Shown here piece by piece: positions 37,614 through 46,584 of a stretch of 64,000 bases of DNA. Every line of letters begins with the position of its first letter. Positions within the stretch are counted from its first letter, which is position 1. Source of the DNA: Paenibacillus albicereus (GTDB taxonomy: Bacteria > Bacillota > Bacilli > Paenibacillales > Paenibacillaceae); NCBI RefSeq assembly GCF_012676905.1, contig NZ_CP051428.1:1107001-1171000 (forward strand), read 5' to 3'. The notes under the pieces are model-generated. The model worked only from the letters and a program-made list of their open reading frames with translations, searched no databases and was not told the DNA's origin. Made by a program: the position numbers and the translations under genes.

Positions 37614-37627
37614 TGATAACGCTTTCA
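37614..37627. promoter_or_regulatory. Perfect cre site between LytTR and kinase genes
   Basis: TGATAACGCTTTCA (reverse TGAAAGCGTTATCA) matches the CcpA cre consensus at all 14 positions. It is 30 bp from the LytTR start and about 130 bp from the kinase start, so it is best placed to repress the LytTR gene. Confidence 0.7.
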
Positions 37628-37707
37628 TATCATAGCATAGCATGGCGCTTTTGGGAAGCATGGTCGGGCTGCTTTCGCGGCCGCCGTAGCGCTCCCTCCT
37701 CCGGCTC

Positions 37708-37716
37708 TGGTATAAT
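37708..37716 (+). promoter_or_regulatory. Extended -10 promoter of the hybrid kinase gene
   Basis: TGGTATAAT is a consensus extended -10 element 40 bp before the start codon. The -35 region is poor, as is usual for this promoter class. Confidence 0.6.
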
Positions 37717-37755
37717 GGACTAATCCTTAATGAGATAAAAGAAAGCCGGTGAAGA

Positions 37756-39441
37756 ATGAGCAGAGAGCTTTCCACGATCGAGACGTTCAATGAGGCCGCC
37801 GATCACATTCTCGATCTGCTGTCACGGCTTCTTTCGCTGAATACGTTGTTCATCGCCGTCAACGACGGACGGACGAACCATATCCTCCGGGCGTTCAACC
37901 GCACGGAGCCTCTCGTCGCGGCCGGCACGCAGCTGCCGCTCCCCGAAGCTTATTGCAGCCTTGTCCCCAACCGCCGCGGCGGAGCCGTCGTCATCCCTAG
38001 CACGCGCAGACATGCCTCCGCCTCCGCCATGGCGGTCACGGACGCGCTGGGCGACCGCTCGTTCGTCGGCGTGCCGATCCTGCTCGCCGACGGCACGCTG
38101 TACGGCACGCTCTGCGCGATGGACGACCCGGGCTATCCGGTCAGCGACTGGGAGCTGCGCACGCTGCATTCCATGTCCGTCTTCTTGTCCTATACGATCA
38201 ACCTGGAGCGGGAGCATGAGCGCGAGCGGATTCGCAGCGAGAAGCTGCAGCAGCGCCGCAAGCAGGCCGAGCAGCGGCTGAAGCGGCTGCGGGAGCGGCA
38301 TCGCAGCGCTCAGGCCAGGCTGACGCAGAGCTCCGACCTGCTGGCCATGCTCAGCCACGAGATTCGCAATTCGCTCAACGGCACGATCGGCATGACCGAT
38401 CTCATGCAGCAGAGCGGCACGACCGAGGAGCAGGACTTCTATCTCCGCTTCATGGAGGACAGCAACCGCAACTTGCTGCAGCTGCTGGACAATATTCTGG
38501 ACTACAGCAAGCTCAGCGACGGCGAGGTCAGCCTGGAAGTGTTTCCGATCGATCTGCTCTCGATCGTCGAGGACAGCGTCTTTCTGTTCGCCTCGCAGGC
38601 GCTGGCCAAGGGACTCGAGCTGCTGATCGAGGCCGAGGAGGAGCTGCCTCTCCTGTACGGAGATGCGGGCAAGATCCGCCAGGTGCTCCTCAACCTGCTC
38701 AGCAACGCGATCAAGTTCACGGAATCGGGCAGCATTACGGTGCATATCCGGTCGGAGCGCCTGGAGGAGCGGCCGGGCCATCTGCGCGTGTTCCTGTCCG
38801 TCGCCGATACCGGCAGCGGCATGACCGAGGAGGAGCTGGAGCAGCTGTTCCACAAATACAGCCGTCCGCATGAGGGCAAGCGCAGGCAGGAGGTCGGCGC
38901 GGGACTCGGCCTGTACATCTCCAGGCAGCTTGCGCAGCGGATGGACGGCAGCCTGACCGCGGACAGCATGCCGGGGAGAGGGAGCGTCTTCACGTTCGAG
39001 CTGGTGCTTCGGGCGGAGCCGACGCCGCTCGTCCAGCTCAACCATGCTCCCGTCGCCGGCAAGAGGGCGCTGCTGCTCGACGGCAGCGAGGATCTGCGGA
39101 AAAGCATCGGCAAGCAGCTGAGCAAATGGGGCGTGTTCGTCACCGGCTCCGCCGAGCCTCAGGACGCGCTCCGGCTGCTGGCCGAAGGCGAGCGCTTCGA
39201 CGTGCTGCTGGCCGAAGAGAGCTTCTCATCGTCGCCGGCCATGAAGGAGCTGACGGCGCGGGCTTCGGCCAGCGGCCTGCCGCTCGTGCTGATGGCGCCG
39301 ATCGGCGGAGCGAAGACGGCAGGAGCGGCAGCATCGGGGCTGGAGCCGAGGACGATGCTCATCAAGCCGGTCCGGCGTTTCTATTTGATTCATGCGCTCA
39401 TTTCCGCCTTGGAGGAAGGCGCAGCCTCGCGCATGTCCTGA
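37756..39441 (+). CDS. Cytoplasmic GAF-histidine kinase with degenerate receiver
   Basis: A 561-residue soluble hybrid kinase. The GAF domain covers about residues 15-150 (FVGVPILLADGTLYGTLCAMD) and a coiled coil 155-190. HisKA has LLAMLSHEIRNSLNGTIG with the phospho-histidine, and HATPase_c has RQVLLNLLSNAIKF, VADTGSGM and GAGLGLYISRQL. The C-terminal receiver-like region (about 435-555) keeps the lysine (TMLIKP), but one of the two metal acids is Gly (LLLDGSED). The phospho-aspartate position reads Glu (DVLLAEE), and the Thr/Ser switch is Ala (LVLMAP). It is therefore probably a pseudo-receiver. GAAAGCCGG precedes the ATG; no membrane segments. Confidence 0.87.
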   Translation: MSRELSTIETFNEAADHILDLLSRLLSLNTLFIAVNDGRTNHILRAFNRTEPLVAAGTQLPLPEAYCSLVPNRRGGAVVIPSTRRHASASAMAVTDALGDRSFVGVPILLADGTLYGTLCAMDDPGYPVSDWELRTLHSMSVFLSYTINLEREHERERIRSEKLQQRRKQAEQRLKRLRERHRSAQARLTQSSDLLAMLSHEIRNSLNGTIGMTDLMQQSGTTEEQDFYLRFMEDSNRNLLQLLDNILDYSKLSDGEVSLEVFPIDLLSIVEDSVFLFASQALAKGLELLIEAEEELPLLYGDAGKIRQVLLNLLSNAIKFTESGSITVHIRSERLEERPGHLRVFLSVADTGSGMTEEELEQLFHKYSRPHEGKRRQEVGAGLGLYISRQLAQRMDGSLTADSMPGRGSVFTFELVLRAEPTPLVQLNHAPVAGKRALLLDGSEDLRKSIGKQLSKWGVFVTGSAEPQDALRLLAEGERFDVLLAEESFSSSPAMKELTARASASGLPLVLMAPIGGAKTAGAAASGLEPRTMLIKPVRRFYLIHALISALEEGAASRMS

Positions 39442-39444
39442 ACC

Positions 39445-39500
39445 AAAAAGGCTTTCCCGCATCCGGCGTCTTCACGCCCGGATCGGGAAAGCCTTTTTTT
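39445..39500 (+). terminator. Intrinsic terminator
   Basis: AAAAAGGCTTTCCCG and CCGG pair with CCGG and CGGGAAAGCC, followed by TTTTTTT, just after the kinase stop. It also sits at the end of the convergent TIM-barrel gene. Confidence 0.85.
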
Positions 39501-39524
39501 AGTGAAAGCGCGGCAGCGGACGCC

Positions 39525-40382
39525 TCAGCCGGCGTTCCAGAGCCGGCGCACGTTGTCCATGCCGACCCGCGAGCCGAAGCGGCAGTCCTCCAGCCCCTCG
39601 AACTCGATGGAAATATAGCCGTCGTAGCCGGATGCCCGGATGAGGCGGATGACCTCGGGCATGTCGATGTCGCCTTGGCCGACAATGGCGCCGCGCAGGT
39701 AGTTGCCGGAGGCGGTCGGGAACCAGCCCTCCCCCGGAGGACGATGGGACGGGCGAAGGTAGAAGTCCTTCACGTGCACGACCGACGCGATCGGCAGGTT
39801 CTTCTTGACGGCCGAGACGGAGTCCTCGTCCGCGCACATGAAGTTGCCGACGTCGAGCGTCGTGCGGAAGTTCGGCCGGTCCACCGCCGAGACGAGCGCC
39901 TGCACGCGGTCGCTCGCCTGGATGAAGTAGCCGTGGTTCTCGACGCTTGTGGTGATGCCGGCGGAGAAGGCGTAGTCGGCGATCTCGCGGCAGGCATCCG
40001 CCAGGCGCGGCAGGGAGCGGCTGAAATTCTGGATCGAGCGGTCGTCGTCGCTCGCCACGTCATGCCGCATGAAGCGCGCGCCGAGCGCATGGGCGATGTC
40101 GACCTCGCGCTTCACGCGGTCGATCTCGGCACGCAGCGCGTCTCCATGAAGTCCCTGGAAGTTGGCTCCGATCGCATAGTTGGAGATGTCCAGGCCACGG
40201 AACGCCGCGCGGTCTACGATCTGTCGGACGAGCTCCGGATGCCCGGACAGCATGTAGCCGATCGGCACGATCTCGACATGCTCGCCGCCGTGCTCCGCGA
40301 CGAAGTCGATGACGTCGAGCACGTTCATCTCGCCTTTTTGCAGCGCGCCGTACAGGCTGTAGGTGCTGAGTCCGATCTTCAT
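39525..40382 (-). CDS. Sugar phosphate isomerase/epimerase (xylose isomerase-like TIM barrel)
   Basis: A 285-residue AP_endonuc_2/xylose-isomerase-like TIM barrel (IolE/IolH/hydroxypyruvate-isomerase type). Visible barrel motifs are GLSTYSLYGALQ, EHVEIVP, FMRHDVAS, TTSVENHGYF with a metal-binding glutamate, RTTLDVGNFM and the C-terminal YISIEFEG. The ATG overlaps the stop of the upstream oxidoreductase gene (ATGA), making a two-gene operon for catabolism of an inositol- or sugar-acid-like compound. The compound is not identifiable. Longer frames on this strand run into the neighbour and are not needed. Confidence 0.85.
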   Translation of the reverse strand: MKIGLSTYSLYGALQKGEMNVLDVIDFVAEHGGEHVEIVPIGYMLSGHPELVRQIVDRAAFRGLDISNYAIGANFQGLHGDALRAEIDRVKREVDIAHALGARFMRHDVASDDDRSIQNFSRSLPRLADACREIADYAFSAGITTSVENHGYFIQASDRVQALVSAVDRPNFRTTLDVGNFMCADEDSVSAVKKNLPIASVVHVKDFYLRPSHRPPGEGWFPTASGNYLRGAIVGQGDIDMPEVIRLIRASGYDGYISIEFEGLEDCRFGSRVGMDNVRRLWNAG

Positions 40383-41437
40383 GGGAACGTCACCTCGGCT
40401 CCCTTGGCGGCAGACTCGTAGATCGCGCTCAGAATCTTCATGACCTCGACGCCGTCCTCGATCGGGCTGATCGGAGCCTTGCCGGTCTTGACGCTCTCGA
40501 CGAAATGGTCGATCTCGCTCCGGAACGCGAGGTCCATCTGCATCCCCTTGCTGTCGGTCTGCGGATAGGCGTTGAGGATCGCGTCGTGCTTTTCGGTCAC
40601 CATCACGACCTCGGGATCGATCTCGAAGCCGCCCTTCGTGCCGTACAGCTTGACGATGCCCTCGTCCTTGGAGGCATGCAGCGAGAAGCTGACGTCGACG
40701 AGCAGCGAAGCGCCGTTGTCGAAGCGGATGAGCGCGTTCGCCATGTCCTCGACATCGTTGAGCTCGGCGTTGTAGTCGGCGGCCTTGTAGCGGGACAGGT
40801 ACTTGACGCTGTCGCGGTTGCCGAGCTTGCTGTAGGTGTTGGCGCTGACGGAGCGCACCTTGGGCCGGCCCATCATGTACCAGCACAGGTCGATGACATG
40901 CACGCCGATGTCGATGACGGGACCGCCGCCGGAGCGGGAGCTGTCGGAGAACCAGCCGCCCGGATTGCCCATGCGGCGGATATACGAGGCCTTGGCGAAG
41001 TACAGCTCGCCGAACTCGCCTCCCTCGACGAACGAACGGAGCAGGAGCGCGTTCGGATCGTAGCGCCGCACGAAGCCGACCATCAGCGTCTTGCCCGACT
41101 TGCGGACGGCTTCCTGCACCGCATAGGCTTCCTCCACCTTGCGGGAAAGCGGCTTCTCGACGAGCACATGCTTGCCGGCCTCCAGCGCCGCGATGCTGAT
41201 CTCCGCATGCGTGTTGTTCCAGGTGCAGATGCTGACCGCGTCGATGGAGGGATCGGCGAGCAGCTCCTTGTAGTCGGTGTAGACCTTCTCCGCGCCGAAT
41301 TTGTCCGCAGCGGCCTGCGCGCGCTCGCGGTTCAGATCGCAGACGGCGGCCAGCTCGCAATCCGCGTTGGCCTTGTAGGATTTCAGGTGGAATTCGGAGA
41401 TCGACCCCGCTCCGATGACGCCGATTCGAATGCTCAT
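40379..41437 (-). CDS. Gfo/Idh/MocA family oxidoreductase
   Basis: A 352-residue dehydrogenase. The Rossmann loop is GVIGAGSISEFHLKSY, and VLVEKPLSRKVEEA carries the conserved EKP. GGGPVIDIGVHVIDL holds the D-x3-H catalytic pair typical of inositol-dehydrogenase-like enzymes. GAGGAGTG precedes the ATG. It is co-transcribed with the TIM-barrel protein and divergent from an AraC regulator 146 bp away, a standard sugar-catabolism arrangement. It differs clearly from the oxidoreductase at 17691. Confidence 0.87.
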   Translation of the reverse strand: MSIRIGVIGAGSISEFHLKSYKANADCELAAVCDLNRERAQAAADKFGAEKVYTDYKELLADPSIDAVSICTWNNTHAEISIAALEAGKHVLVEKPLSRKVEEAYAVQEAVRKSGKTLMVGFVRRYDPNALLLRSFVEGGEFGELYFAKASYIRRMGNPGGWFSDSSRSGGGPVIDIGVHVIDLCWYMMGRPKVRSVSANTYSKLGNRDSVKYLSRYKAADYNAELNDVEDMANALIRFDNGASLLVDVSFSLHASKDEGIVKLYGTKGGFEIDPEVVMVTEKHDAILNAYPQTDSKGMQMDLAFRSEIDHFVESVKTGKAPISPIEDGVEVMKILSAIYESAAKGAEVTFP

Positions 41438-41583
41438 GCTTGCTTCACTCCTCGTTGGCTTGGTAACCTTGATCTACGAGAAAGTATAGCGGCGCGCGCG
41501 GGCGTTCGGCATGGGCGATCATGCGGACTATTAGGACAATTGTGCGGCGGCGCGAGAGCAACAGGAAGGAGCCGGTCTTAGAA

Positions 41584-42492
41584 ATGGAACGTCCGCTGTC
41601 CCTGCTGGAGCCGATGAGCATGCCGGATCCCCGTTTTCCGGTCAAGCATGGCAAGATGAAGGCGGCCGGCAAGGGAGCCACCCTGTTCCCGGCCCATTGG
41701 CACAACCATATCGAGGTGCTCCGTTTCCGCTCCGGGCAGGCGAGGGTAGAGGTCAACCACGTGCCGTTCGACGCCGGTCCCGGCGACGTGATGGTGTTCA
41801 ACAGCAACGACATCCATATGGGGCTGCTGAGCTCGGACGAGGTGGAGTACGACATCCTCATCGCCGATCTGGCGTTGCTCCAGAGCCAGTCTCCCGACGC
41901 GGCCGAGACGAAGTACATCACTCCGATGGCGCAGAACCGCATCCTATTCCGCAACCGGATCAGCGGGGACGAGGCGCTGGCCTCGATCCTGGACCGGCTG
42001 GCGGAGGAGTTCCGCGAGCGCCAGGCCGGCTTCGAGCTGTCGGTCAAGTCGCAGCTGTACGCGATGCTGACGCTGCTGCTGCGCGGCTACGTGGAGCTGC
42101 GGCTGAGCGAGCAGGAGTCGTCGGCCCGGCTCCGCAACCTCGCGCGGTTCGAGCCGATCTTCGACTATATCGAAGCGCATTATACGGAGGACATCACGGT
42201 GGAGGAGCTGGCTGCCCGAGCTTCCCTCAGCCGCTATCATTTCAGCCGGCTGTTCCGCCAGCTGACAGGCCGGACGGTGACGGACTACGTCAACCGGATC
42301 CGCATCAACAAGTCCGAGTACCTGCTGCGCAGCAGCGAAAAGACCATTGCGGAAATCGCGATGGCCGCCGGCTACAACGACTTGAGCTACTTCAGCCGCA
42401 TCTTTCGGCGCTATCGGGGCTATGCCCCGTCGGAGGCGCGAAGCCGCGTCGCGGCGGAAGCGCCCGAGGATGCGGACCCGCTGGCCCGCTAG
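41584..42492 (+). CDS. AraC family transcriptional regulator
   Basis: A 302-residue AraC protein. An N-terminal cupin domain (HWHNHIEVLRFRSGQARVEV, FDAGPGDVMVFNSNDIHMG) binds a ligand. The C-terminal domain has ITVEELAARASLSRYHFSRLFRQLTG and KTIAEIAMAAGYNDLSYFSRIF as the two helix-turn-helix motifs. The ATG at 41584 lies 12 bp after AGGAAGGAG; an in-frame ATG at 41521 would add 21 residues without a site. It is divergent from the oxidoreductase/TIM-barrel operon, which it probably controls (inference from position). Confidence 0.88.
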   Translation: MERPLSLLEPMSMPDPRFPVKHGKMKAAGKGATLFPAHWHNHIEVLRFRSGQARVEVNHVPFDAGPGDVMVFNSNDIHMGLLSSDEVEYDILIADLALLQSQSPDAAETKYITPMAQNRILFRNRISGDEALASILDRLAEEFRERQAGFELSVKSQLYAMLTLLLRGYVELRLSEQESSARLRNLARFEPIFDYIEAHYTEDITVEELAARASLSRYHFSRLFRQLTGRTVTDYVNRIRINKSEYLLRSSEKTIAEIAMAAGYNDLSYFSRIFRRYRGYAPSEARSRVAAEAPEDADPLAR

Positions 42493-42526
42493 AGCGGGAG
42501 AGGATGCGGACGAGGTGCCGAAAAAT

Positions 42527-43216
42527 TTATTTGATATACACGCCGCCGAACGGCAGCAGCTCGCGCAGCGTGCGGCGGATGAAGCCGCCTTTTTCCAGCA
42601 GCTCCGGCAGCGAGCGGTCGAACGAGCCGGTCTGGATGAGCGCCGAGCCGGTTCCCCGCAGCTCCCACTGCACGTTCATATGCTGCGAGGCGAGCGGGTT
42701 GCCGTAGACGGAGAGCCGGATGCTCGCGGACTCGGGAAAGGCGACGAGCGCGGAGGCGTCGATGAACAGCGGCTGCTCCTCGTCGAGGTCGATCCGGGCG
42801 AGGCCGCCTGCGGTCAGGATGCCGATGGTGCCGGGACCGCTGAAGCGCATTCGGGTCAGCTCTTTGGTGATCCAGGCGGTCTTGAGCTTCTGGATGCGGG
42901 GCTTGAGCGCCATGCCGTCGCTGTAGAACAGGACATGGCGAAAGTCGAACAGCAGGTCGCTGCCGGCAGGGACGTCTACGGCTTCCAGGCCGAACCCGGG
43001 CGGGAGGCCGAGCAGCAGCTCGCTTGGACCGCGCAGCAGGGAGCGGACCCACTTGCGCTTGCGGTAGATACCGCCTGCGTCCATGATGCGGTCCTCGCGG
43101 CCGCGAGCCGCGCCCCGGTAGGCGAGGATCGCTTTGGGATGCAGCGCATGGAGCGCTTCGCCGTCGTCGAGCTCGATCCGCACGTAGCCGTGGGGAGGCG
43201 GAACGGACGTCCTCAC
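42527..43216 (-). CDS. AIM24 family protein
   Basis: A 229-residue protein of the AIM24/DUF124 beta-sandwich family. Recognisable segments are LHPKAILAYRGAARG, a WVRSLLRGPSELLLGL stretch, LLFDFRHVLFYSDGMALKPR, RFSGPGTIGILTAGG and SIRLSVYGNPLASQHMNVQWELRGTG. There is no signal peptide. Bacterial members have no settled function, and the yeast AIM24 protein is mitochondrial. The ATG overlaps the stop of an upstream coiled-coil membrane protein gene (4 bp), implying a joint function. Confidence 0.75.
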   Translation of the reverse strand: MRTSVPPPHGYVRIELDDGEALHALHPKAILAYRGAARGREDRIMDAGGIYRKRKWVRSLLRGPSELLLGLPPGFGLEAVDVPAGSDLLFDFRHVLFYSDGMALKPRIQKLKTAWITKELTRMRFSGPGTIGILTAGGLARIDLDEEQPLFIDASALVAFPESASIRLSVYGNPLASQHMNVQWELRGTGSALIQTGSFDRSLPELLEKGGFIRRTLRELLPFGGVYIK

Positions 43217-43716
43217 GAAGCGGTCCCGCCGCCGCTGCGGCTCTGCGCGCGATAGGCCCGGTAGCGCCAGATGCGGATCGCCGCGATGTAGCCGAGAAAC
43301 GCCGAGGAGAGGGCGAGCACGGACCAGGCGATGCCTCTCTTGACGGCGGCGCTGCGCTCCTCGGCTTGCCGGAGCTTCGCCTCGAGCGCATCATTCTGCT
43401 GCTGCAGCCGGCCGTTCTGCTCTTGGTAGGCCTCGTTCTGCTCCATCAGCTCCTGCTGCCGCTGCTCGAGCTCGGCTTGCTTCTGCGAGTAGTCCTCCCG
43501 CAGCTTCCGCTGCTGCTCCTCCAGGCGCGCGACCGACTCCGTATATTGCCTCTGCAGCTCCTCGACCTTGGCCGGCGTGTCGTAGATGTCCTTGAGGCTG
43601 CTCCAGATGCCGGCATGGGCTTGCGGCAGCGGCGCCGCCGCCAGGACGATGACGGCCGCCGCCGCCGTCAGCGCCGCGCGTCGGCCCGTCCGTTTTTTGT
43701 CGACAACGATCTTCAT
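43213..43716 (-). CDS. Exported coiled-coil protein with C-terminal membrane helix
   Basis: A 167-residue protein I do not recognise. Residues 1-36 look like a signal peptide with an A-x-A site (PLPQAHAG). Residues 50-120 form a long Gln/Glu-rich coiled coil (AKVEELQRQYTESVARLEEQ onward), followed by a membrane helix at about 127-146 (IAWSVLALSSAFLGYIAAI) and a basic Arg/Tyr tail. This layout places the coil outside and the tail inside. It overlaps the AIM24-family gene by ATGA, so the two are translationally coupled. Confidence 0.7.
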   Translation of the reverse strand: MKIVVDKKRTGRRAALTAAAAVIVLAAAPLPQAHAGIWSSLKDIYDTPAKVEELQRQYTESVARLEEQQRKLREDYSQKQAELEQRQQELMEQNEAYQEQNGRLQQQNDALEAKLRQAEERSAAVKRGIAWSVLALSSAFLGYIAAIRIWRYRAYRAQSRSGGGTAS

Positions 43717-43982
43717 CGTTCGCCTCTCCTCCTATTCCCCGGGAAATAACCTTCTCTGCAAGTATATCAATTGTGTACCCTTTCTGTAAGAGATTGCCGC
43801 AGCAAGTCGAATGGCGCCGCGGCAGGCGGGATCGCAAAATAAGGGCGAGCTTGGCCGCGGATGCGGGGGGAAGCCCGATCCCCGCCCGCTGAGATCGGCG
43901 GCTAGAGGAATTGTAGGGACGGGTAGATTATGGTATGGTCACAAAAAATAGACCCCGGCGCGGGGGAAAAGAGGCGACTCGT

Positions 43983-45056
43983 TTGGCAAACAATAGCGGC
44001 ATTTTCTACATCGGGGCTTATGGCGAAGCGGCGGAACCGACGATTTACGGCTGCCGCCTGGACGAAGACAGCGGGCGGCTCGACGTATTCCAAAAGCTGG
44101 CCGGCATCGAGCAGGCTTCCTTTTTGGCGGTCCATCCGGGCGGGGGCGTCCTATACGCCTGCAGCGAGACGGGCGAGACGCGCGGCAAGCCGGGCGGCTC
44201 GGTGCATGAGCTTGCGGTCGACGCCGCCACCGGCGAGCTCGAAGCGCTCGGCCATCAGCTGACGCACGGCGAGCATCCTTGCTACGTCAGCATATCCCTG
44301 GAGGGAGCCTCGCTCTATGCGGCCAACTACAGCGGCGGCAACGCCGCGGTATTCCCGCTGACTTCAGCGGGACGGCTGGCAGAGCCGGCTTCGGCCGTGA
44401 TCCAGGACGAAGGCGAGCTCGGACCGATGTCGAGCCGCCAGGACAAGGCGCATGCCCACAGCATCGGACCGATTCCGGGCACGCCCTTCGTTTATGTCGC
44501 CGATCTGGGCACGGACACGGTCTACATCCATCGCCGGTCGGTGGACGGACGCTCGCTGCTGCGGACATCGGCCTTCCGCGTCGAGCCGGGCTCCGGACCG
44601 CGCCACGTGGCGGCGCATGAAGACTCGCCCTACGTGTACATCATCGGCGAGCTCGACTCCTGCGTGACCGTGGCGCAGCTCGGCGAGGACGGCGGCCTGG
44701 AGCAGGTGCAGCGGGTGTCGGCGCTGCCGGACGGCTTCGACGGCGAGAGCTGGGCCGCGGACATCCACTTGTCGGCGGACGGCTGCTTCCTGTACGTGTC
44801 CAACCGCGGTCATGACAGCATCGCCGTGTTCGAGACGGATGAGCAGGACGGCACGCTGCGGCTCATCCAGCACGCTTCGACTGGAGGCAGCTACCCGCGC
44901 AACTTCGCGCTTTCGCCGGACGGAGGCTGGCTGCTTGCCGCCAATCAGAACAGCGGGAGCGTGAACGTGCTGCGCCGCGATCCGCAGACAGGCCGGCTCG
45001 AAGGGACGGATTCGGTCCTGAACGTGCCCGCTCCGGTCTGCATCCGCTTCTTGTAG
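43983..45056 (+). CDS. pgl: Lactonase family protein (6-phosphogluconolactonase-like beta-propeller)
   Basis: A 357-residue seven-bladed propeller of the YkgB/Pgl lactonase family. Repeated blade motifs include FLAVHPGGGVLYACSE, PCYVSISLEGASLYAANYSGGN, HSIGPIPGTPFVYVADLGTD, GPRHVAAHEDSPYVYIIGE and PRNFALSPDGGWLLAANQNS. The DKAHAHS histidine segment is typical. It would hydrolyse 6-phosphogluconolactone or a similar sugar lactone in the cytosol. TTG at 43983 with AAAAGAGG upstream is preferred; an ATG at 43935 in frame lacks a clear site. The true start is uncertain. Confidence 0.85.
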   Translation: MANNSGIFYIGAYGEAAEPTIYGCRLDEDSGRLDVFQKLAGIEQASFLAVHPGGGVLYACSETGETRGKPGGSVHELAVDAATGELEALGHQLTHGEHPCYVSISLEGASLYAANYSGGNAAVFPLTSAGRLAEPASAVIQDEGELGPMSSRQDKAHAHSIGPIPGTPFVYVADLGTDTVYIHRRSVDGRSLLRTSAFRVEPGSGPRHVAAHEDSPYVYIIGELDSCVTVAQLGEDGGLEQVQRVSALPDGFDGESWAADIHLSADGCFLYVSNRGHDSIAVFETDEQDGTLRLIQHASTGGSYPRNFALSPDGGWLLAANQNSGSVNVLRRDPQTGRLEGTDSVLNVPAPVCIRFL

Positions 45057-45099
45057 CCCTTCCCTTTTTTCCAGTCCGAACCGAAAGGAAGTCCTGTCC

Positions 45100-46335
45100 A
45101 TGTCCGCCTCGCAAACGGCCCGGATCGGCGCTGCCCGCACCGGAACCGTCTATGCGATCCTCATCGCCATCAGCGCGGTCCATATGCTCAACGACTCGAT
45201 GCAGTCGGTCATTCCCGCGCTGTTCCCGATCTTTCAGGATACGCTTCAGATCAGCTATACCCAGATCGGCTGGCTGACCTTCACGCTGCAGATGACCTCC
45301 TCGGTCATGCAGCCCGTCGTCGGCCTGTTCTCCGATCGGAGGCCGTCCCCGTGGCTGCTTGTCGGCGGCATGGTCATGAGCATGATCGGCATCGCCGGGC
45401 TGGCCTACGCGCCGAGCTTCGGCTGGCTCGTGTTCTTCATCATGTTCGTCGGGCTCGGCTCGGCGGTGTTCCACCCGGAGGGCTCGCGAGTCGTGTACTT
45501 CGCGGCCGGCGGCCGCCGAGGCTTCTCCCAGTCGATCTACCAGGTCGGCGGCAACTTCGGCCAGTCGCTCGCGCCGCTCATGACGATCCTGATCTTCATC
45601 CCGCTCGGCCAGCAGGGAGCGATCTGGGGCACGCTGCTCGCCGTGGCCGGCATCATCGTCCTGCTCAAGGTCGTGCCGTGGTACAGCCGCCAGCTGGCGG
45701 AGCATGGCAAGCCGGTCAAGAGGGCGGCCGTGCCGCGCGGAGAGCTGACGGCCGACGCGCGCAAGCGCAAAAATCTCGTCGCGCTGGCGCTGGCGCTGCT
45801 CATCATGCTCGTCTTCGCGCGCTCGTGGTACGGGGCGGCGATCGGCACGTTCTACCAGTTCTACCTCATCCACGACTACGGCCTCACCAAGCAGGCGGCG
45901 CAGGTGCCGGTGTTCCTGTTCATGATCTTCGGCGTCGTCGGCACCTTCTTCGGGGGAATCGTCTCGGACAAGATCGGGGCGAAGCGCATGATGCTGCTGT
46001 CGCTGCTCGGCGCGGCTCCGTTCGCGCTGCTGCTGCCGCATCTGCCGCTGGCCGCGATGTATCCGGCGGCCGCTCTGCTCGGTCTCGTGCTGCAGTCCGG
46101 CTTCTCCGTCAGCGTCGTCTACGCGCAGGAGCTGCTGCCCGGCCGCGTCGGCATGGCCTCGGGCTTGATTACGGGCCTTGCTTTCGGCATGGGCGCGCTC
46201 GGCGCGGTCGTGCTCGGCCGGCTGGGCGACCTGTACGGCTTGCAGAGCATGATGTTCTGGACCAGCGTGCTGCCGCTCGCCGGCGTGCTCGCGCTGTTCA
46301 TGCCCGGCGGCGGCAAGCCGCAGAAGGCGGGCTGA
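45100..46335 (+). CDS. MFS transporter, fosmidomycin-resistance (Fsr) type
   Basis: A 411-residue major facilitator with about twelve helices. Family-typical features are AVHMLNDSMQSVIPALFPIF in helix 1, GLFSDRRPSPWLLVGG in the 2-3 loop, GLGSAVFHPEGSRVVYFA with the Fsr HPEGSR motif, and FYQFYLIHDYGL and FGGIVSDKIGAKRMM in the second half. Fsr proteins export fosmidomycin and other small molecules, but the natural substrate here is unknown. AAAGGAAG precedes the ATG, 43 bp after the lactonase stop, so the two genes may be co-transcribed. Confidence 0.87.
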   Translation: MSASQTARIGAARTGTVYAILIAISAVHMLNDSMQSVIPALFPIFQDTLQISYTQIGWLTFTLQMTSSVMQPVVGLFSDRRPSPWLLVGGMVMSMIGIAGLAYAPSFGWLVFFIMFVGLGSAVFHPEGSRVVYFAAGGRRGFSQSIYQVGGNFGQSLAPLMTILIFIPLGQQGAIWGTLLAVAGIIVLLKVVPWYSRQLAEHGKPVKRAAVPRGELTADARKRKNLVALALALLIMLVFARSWYGAAIGTFYQFYLIHDYGLTKQAAQVPVFLFMIFGVVGTFFGGIVSDKIGAKRMMLLSLLGAAPFALLLPHLPLAAMYPAAALLGLVLQSGFSVSVVYAQELLPGRVGMASGLITGLAFGMGALGAVVLGRLGDLYGLQSMMFWTSVLPLAGVLALFMPGGGKPQKAG

Positions 46336-46584
46336 GCCGGGCGCTTTCGCGGCCCGCGGTATAGGGGCTGCGCCTTCCGACCGAAAGCCGTTCCTGCTGC
46401 AGGCTATGTTCGGCGCAACGGCAGTGCGGAGCTTATTTCGGAGCATGGCGCCGTTGTCATGGCGTGCCTGCTAGCGGCAGTCCGAATGGGCTGCCTGCAA
46501 GAGCAGCCATTATAGGGATGCTGGCGGCGGCGAGCGCGGCATGCCTTCCGCAGGGGCAAGTGCTGCTGATGCGGGTCATTTGCA

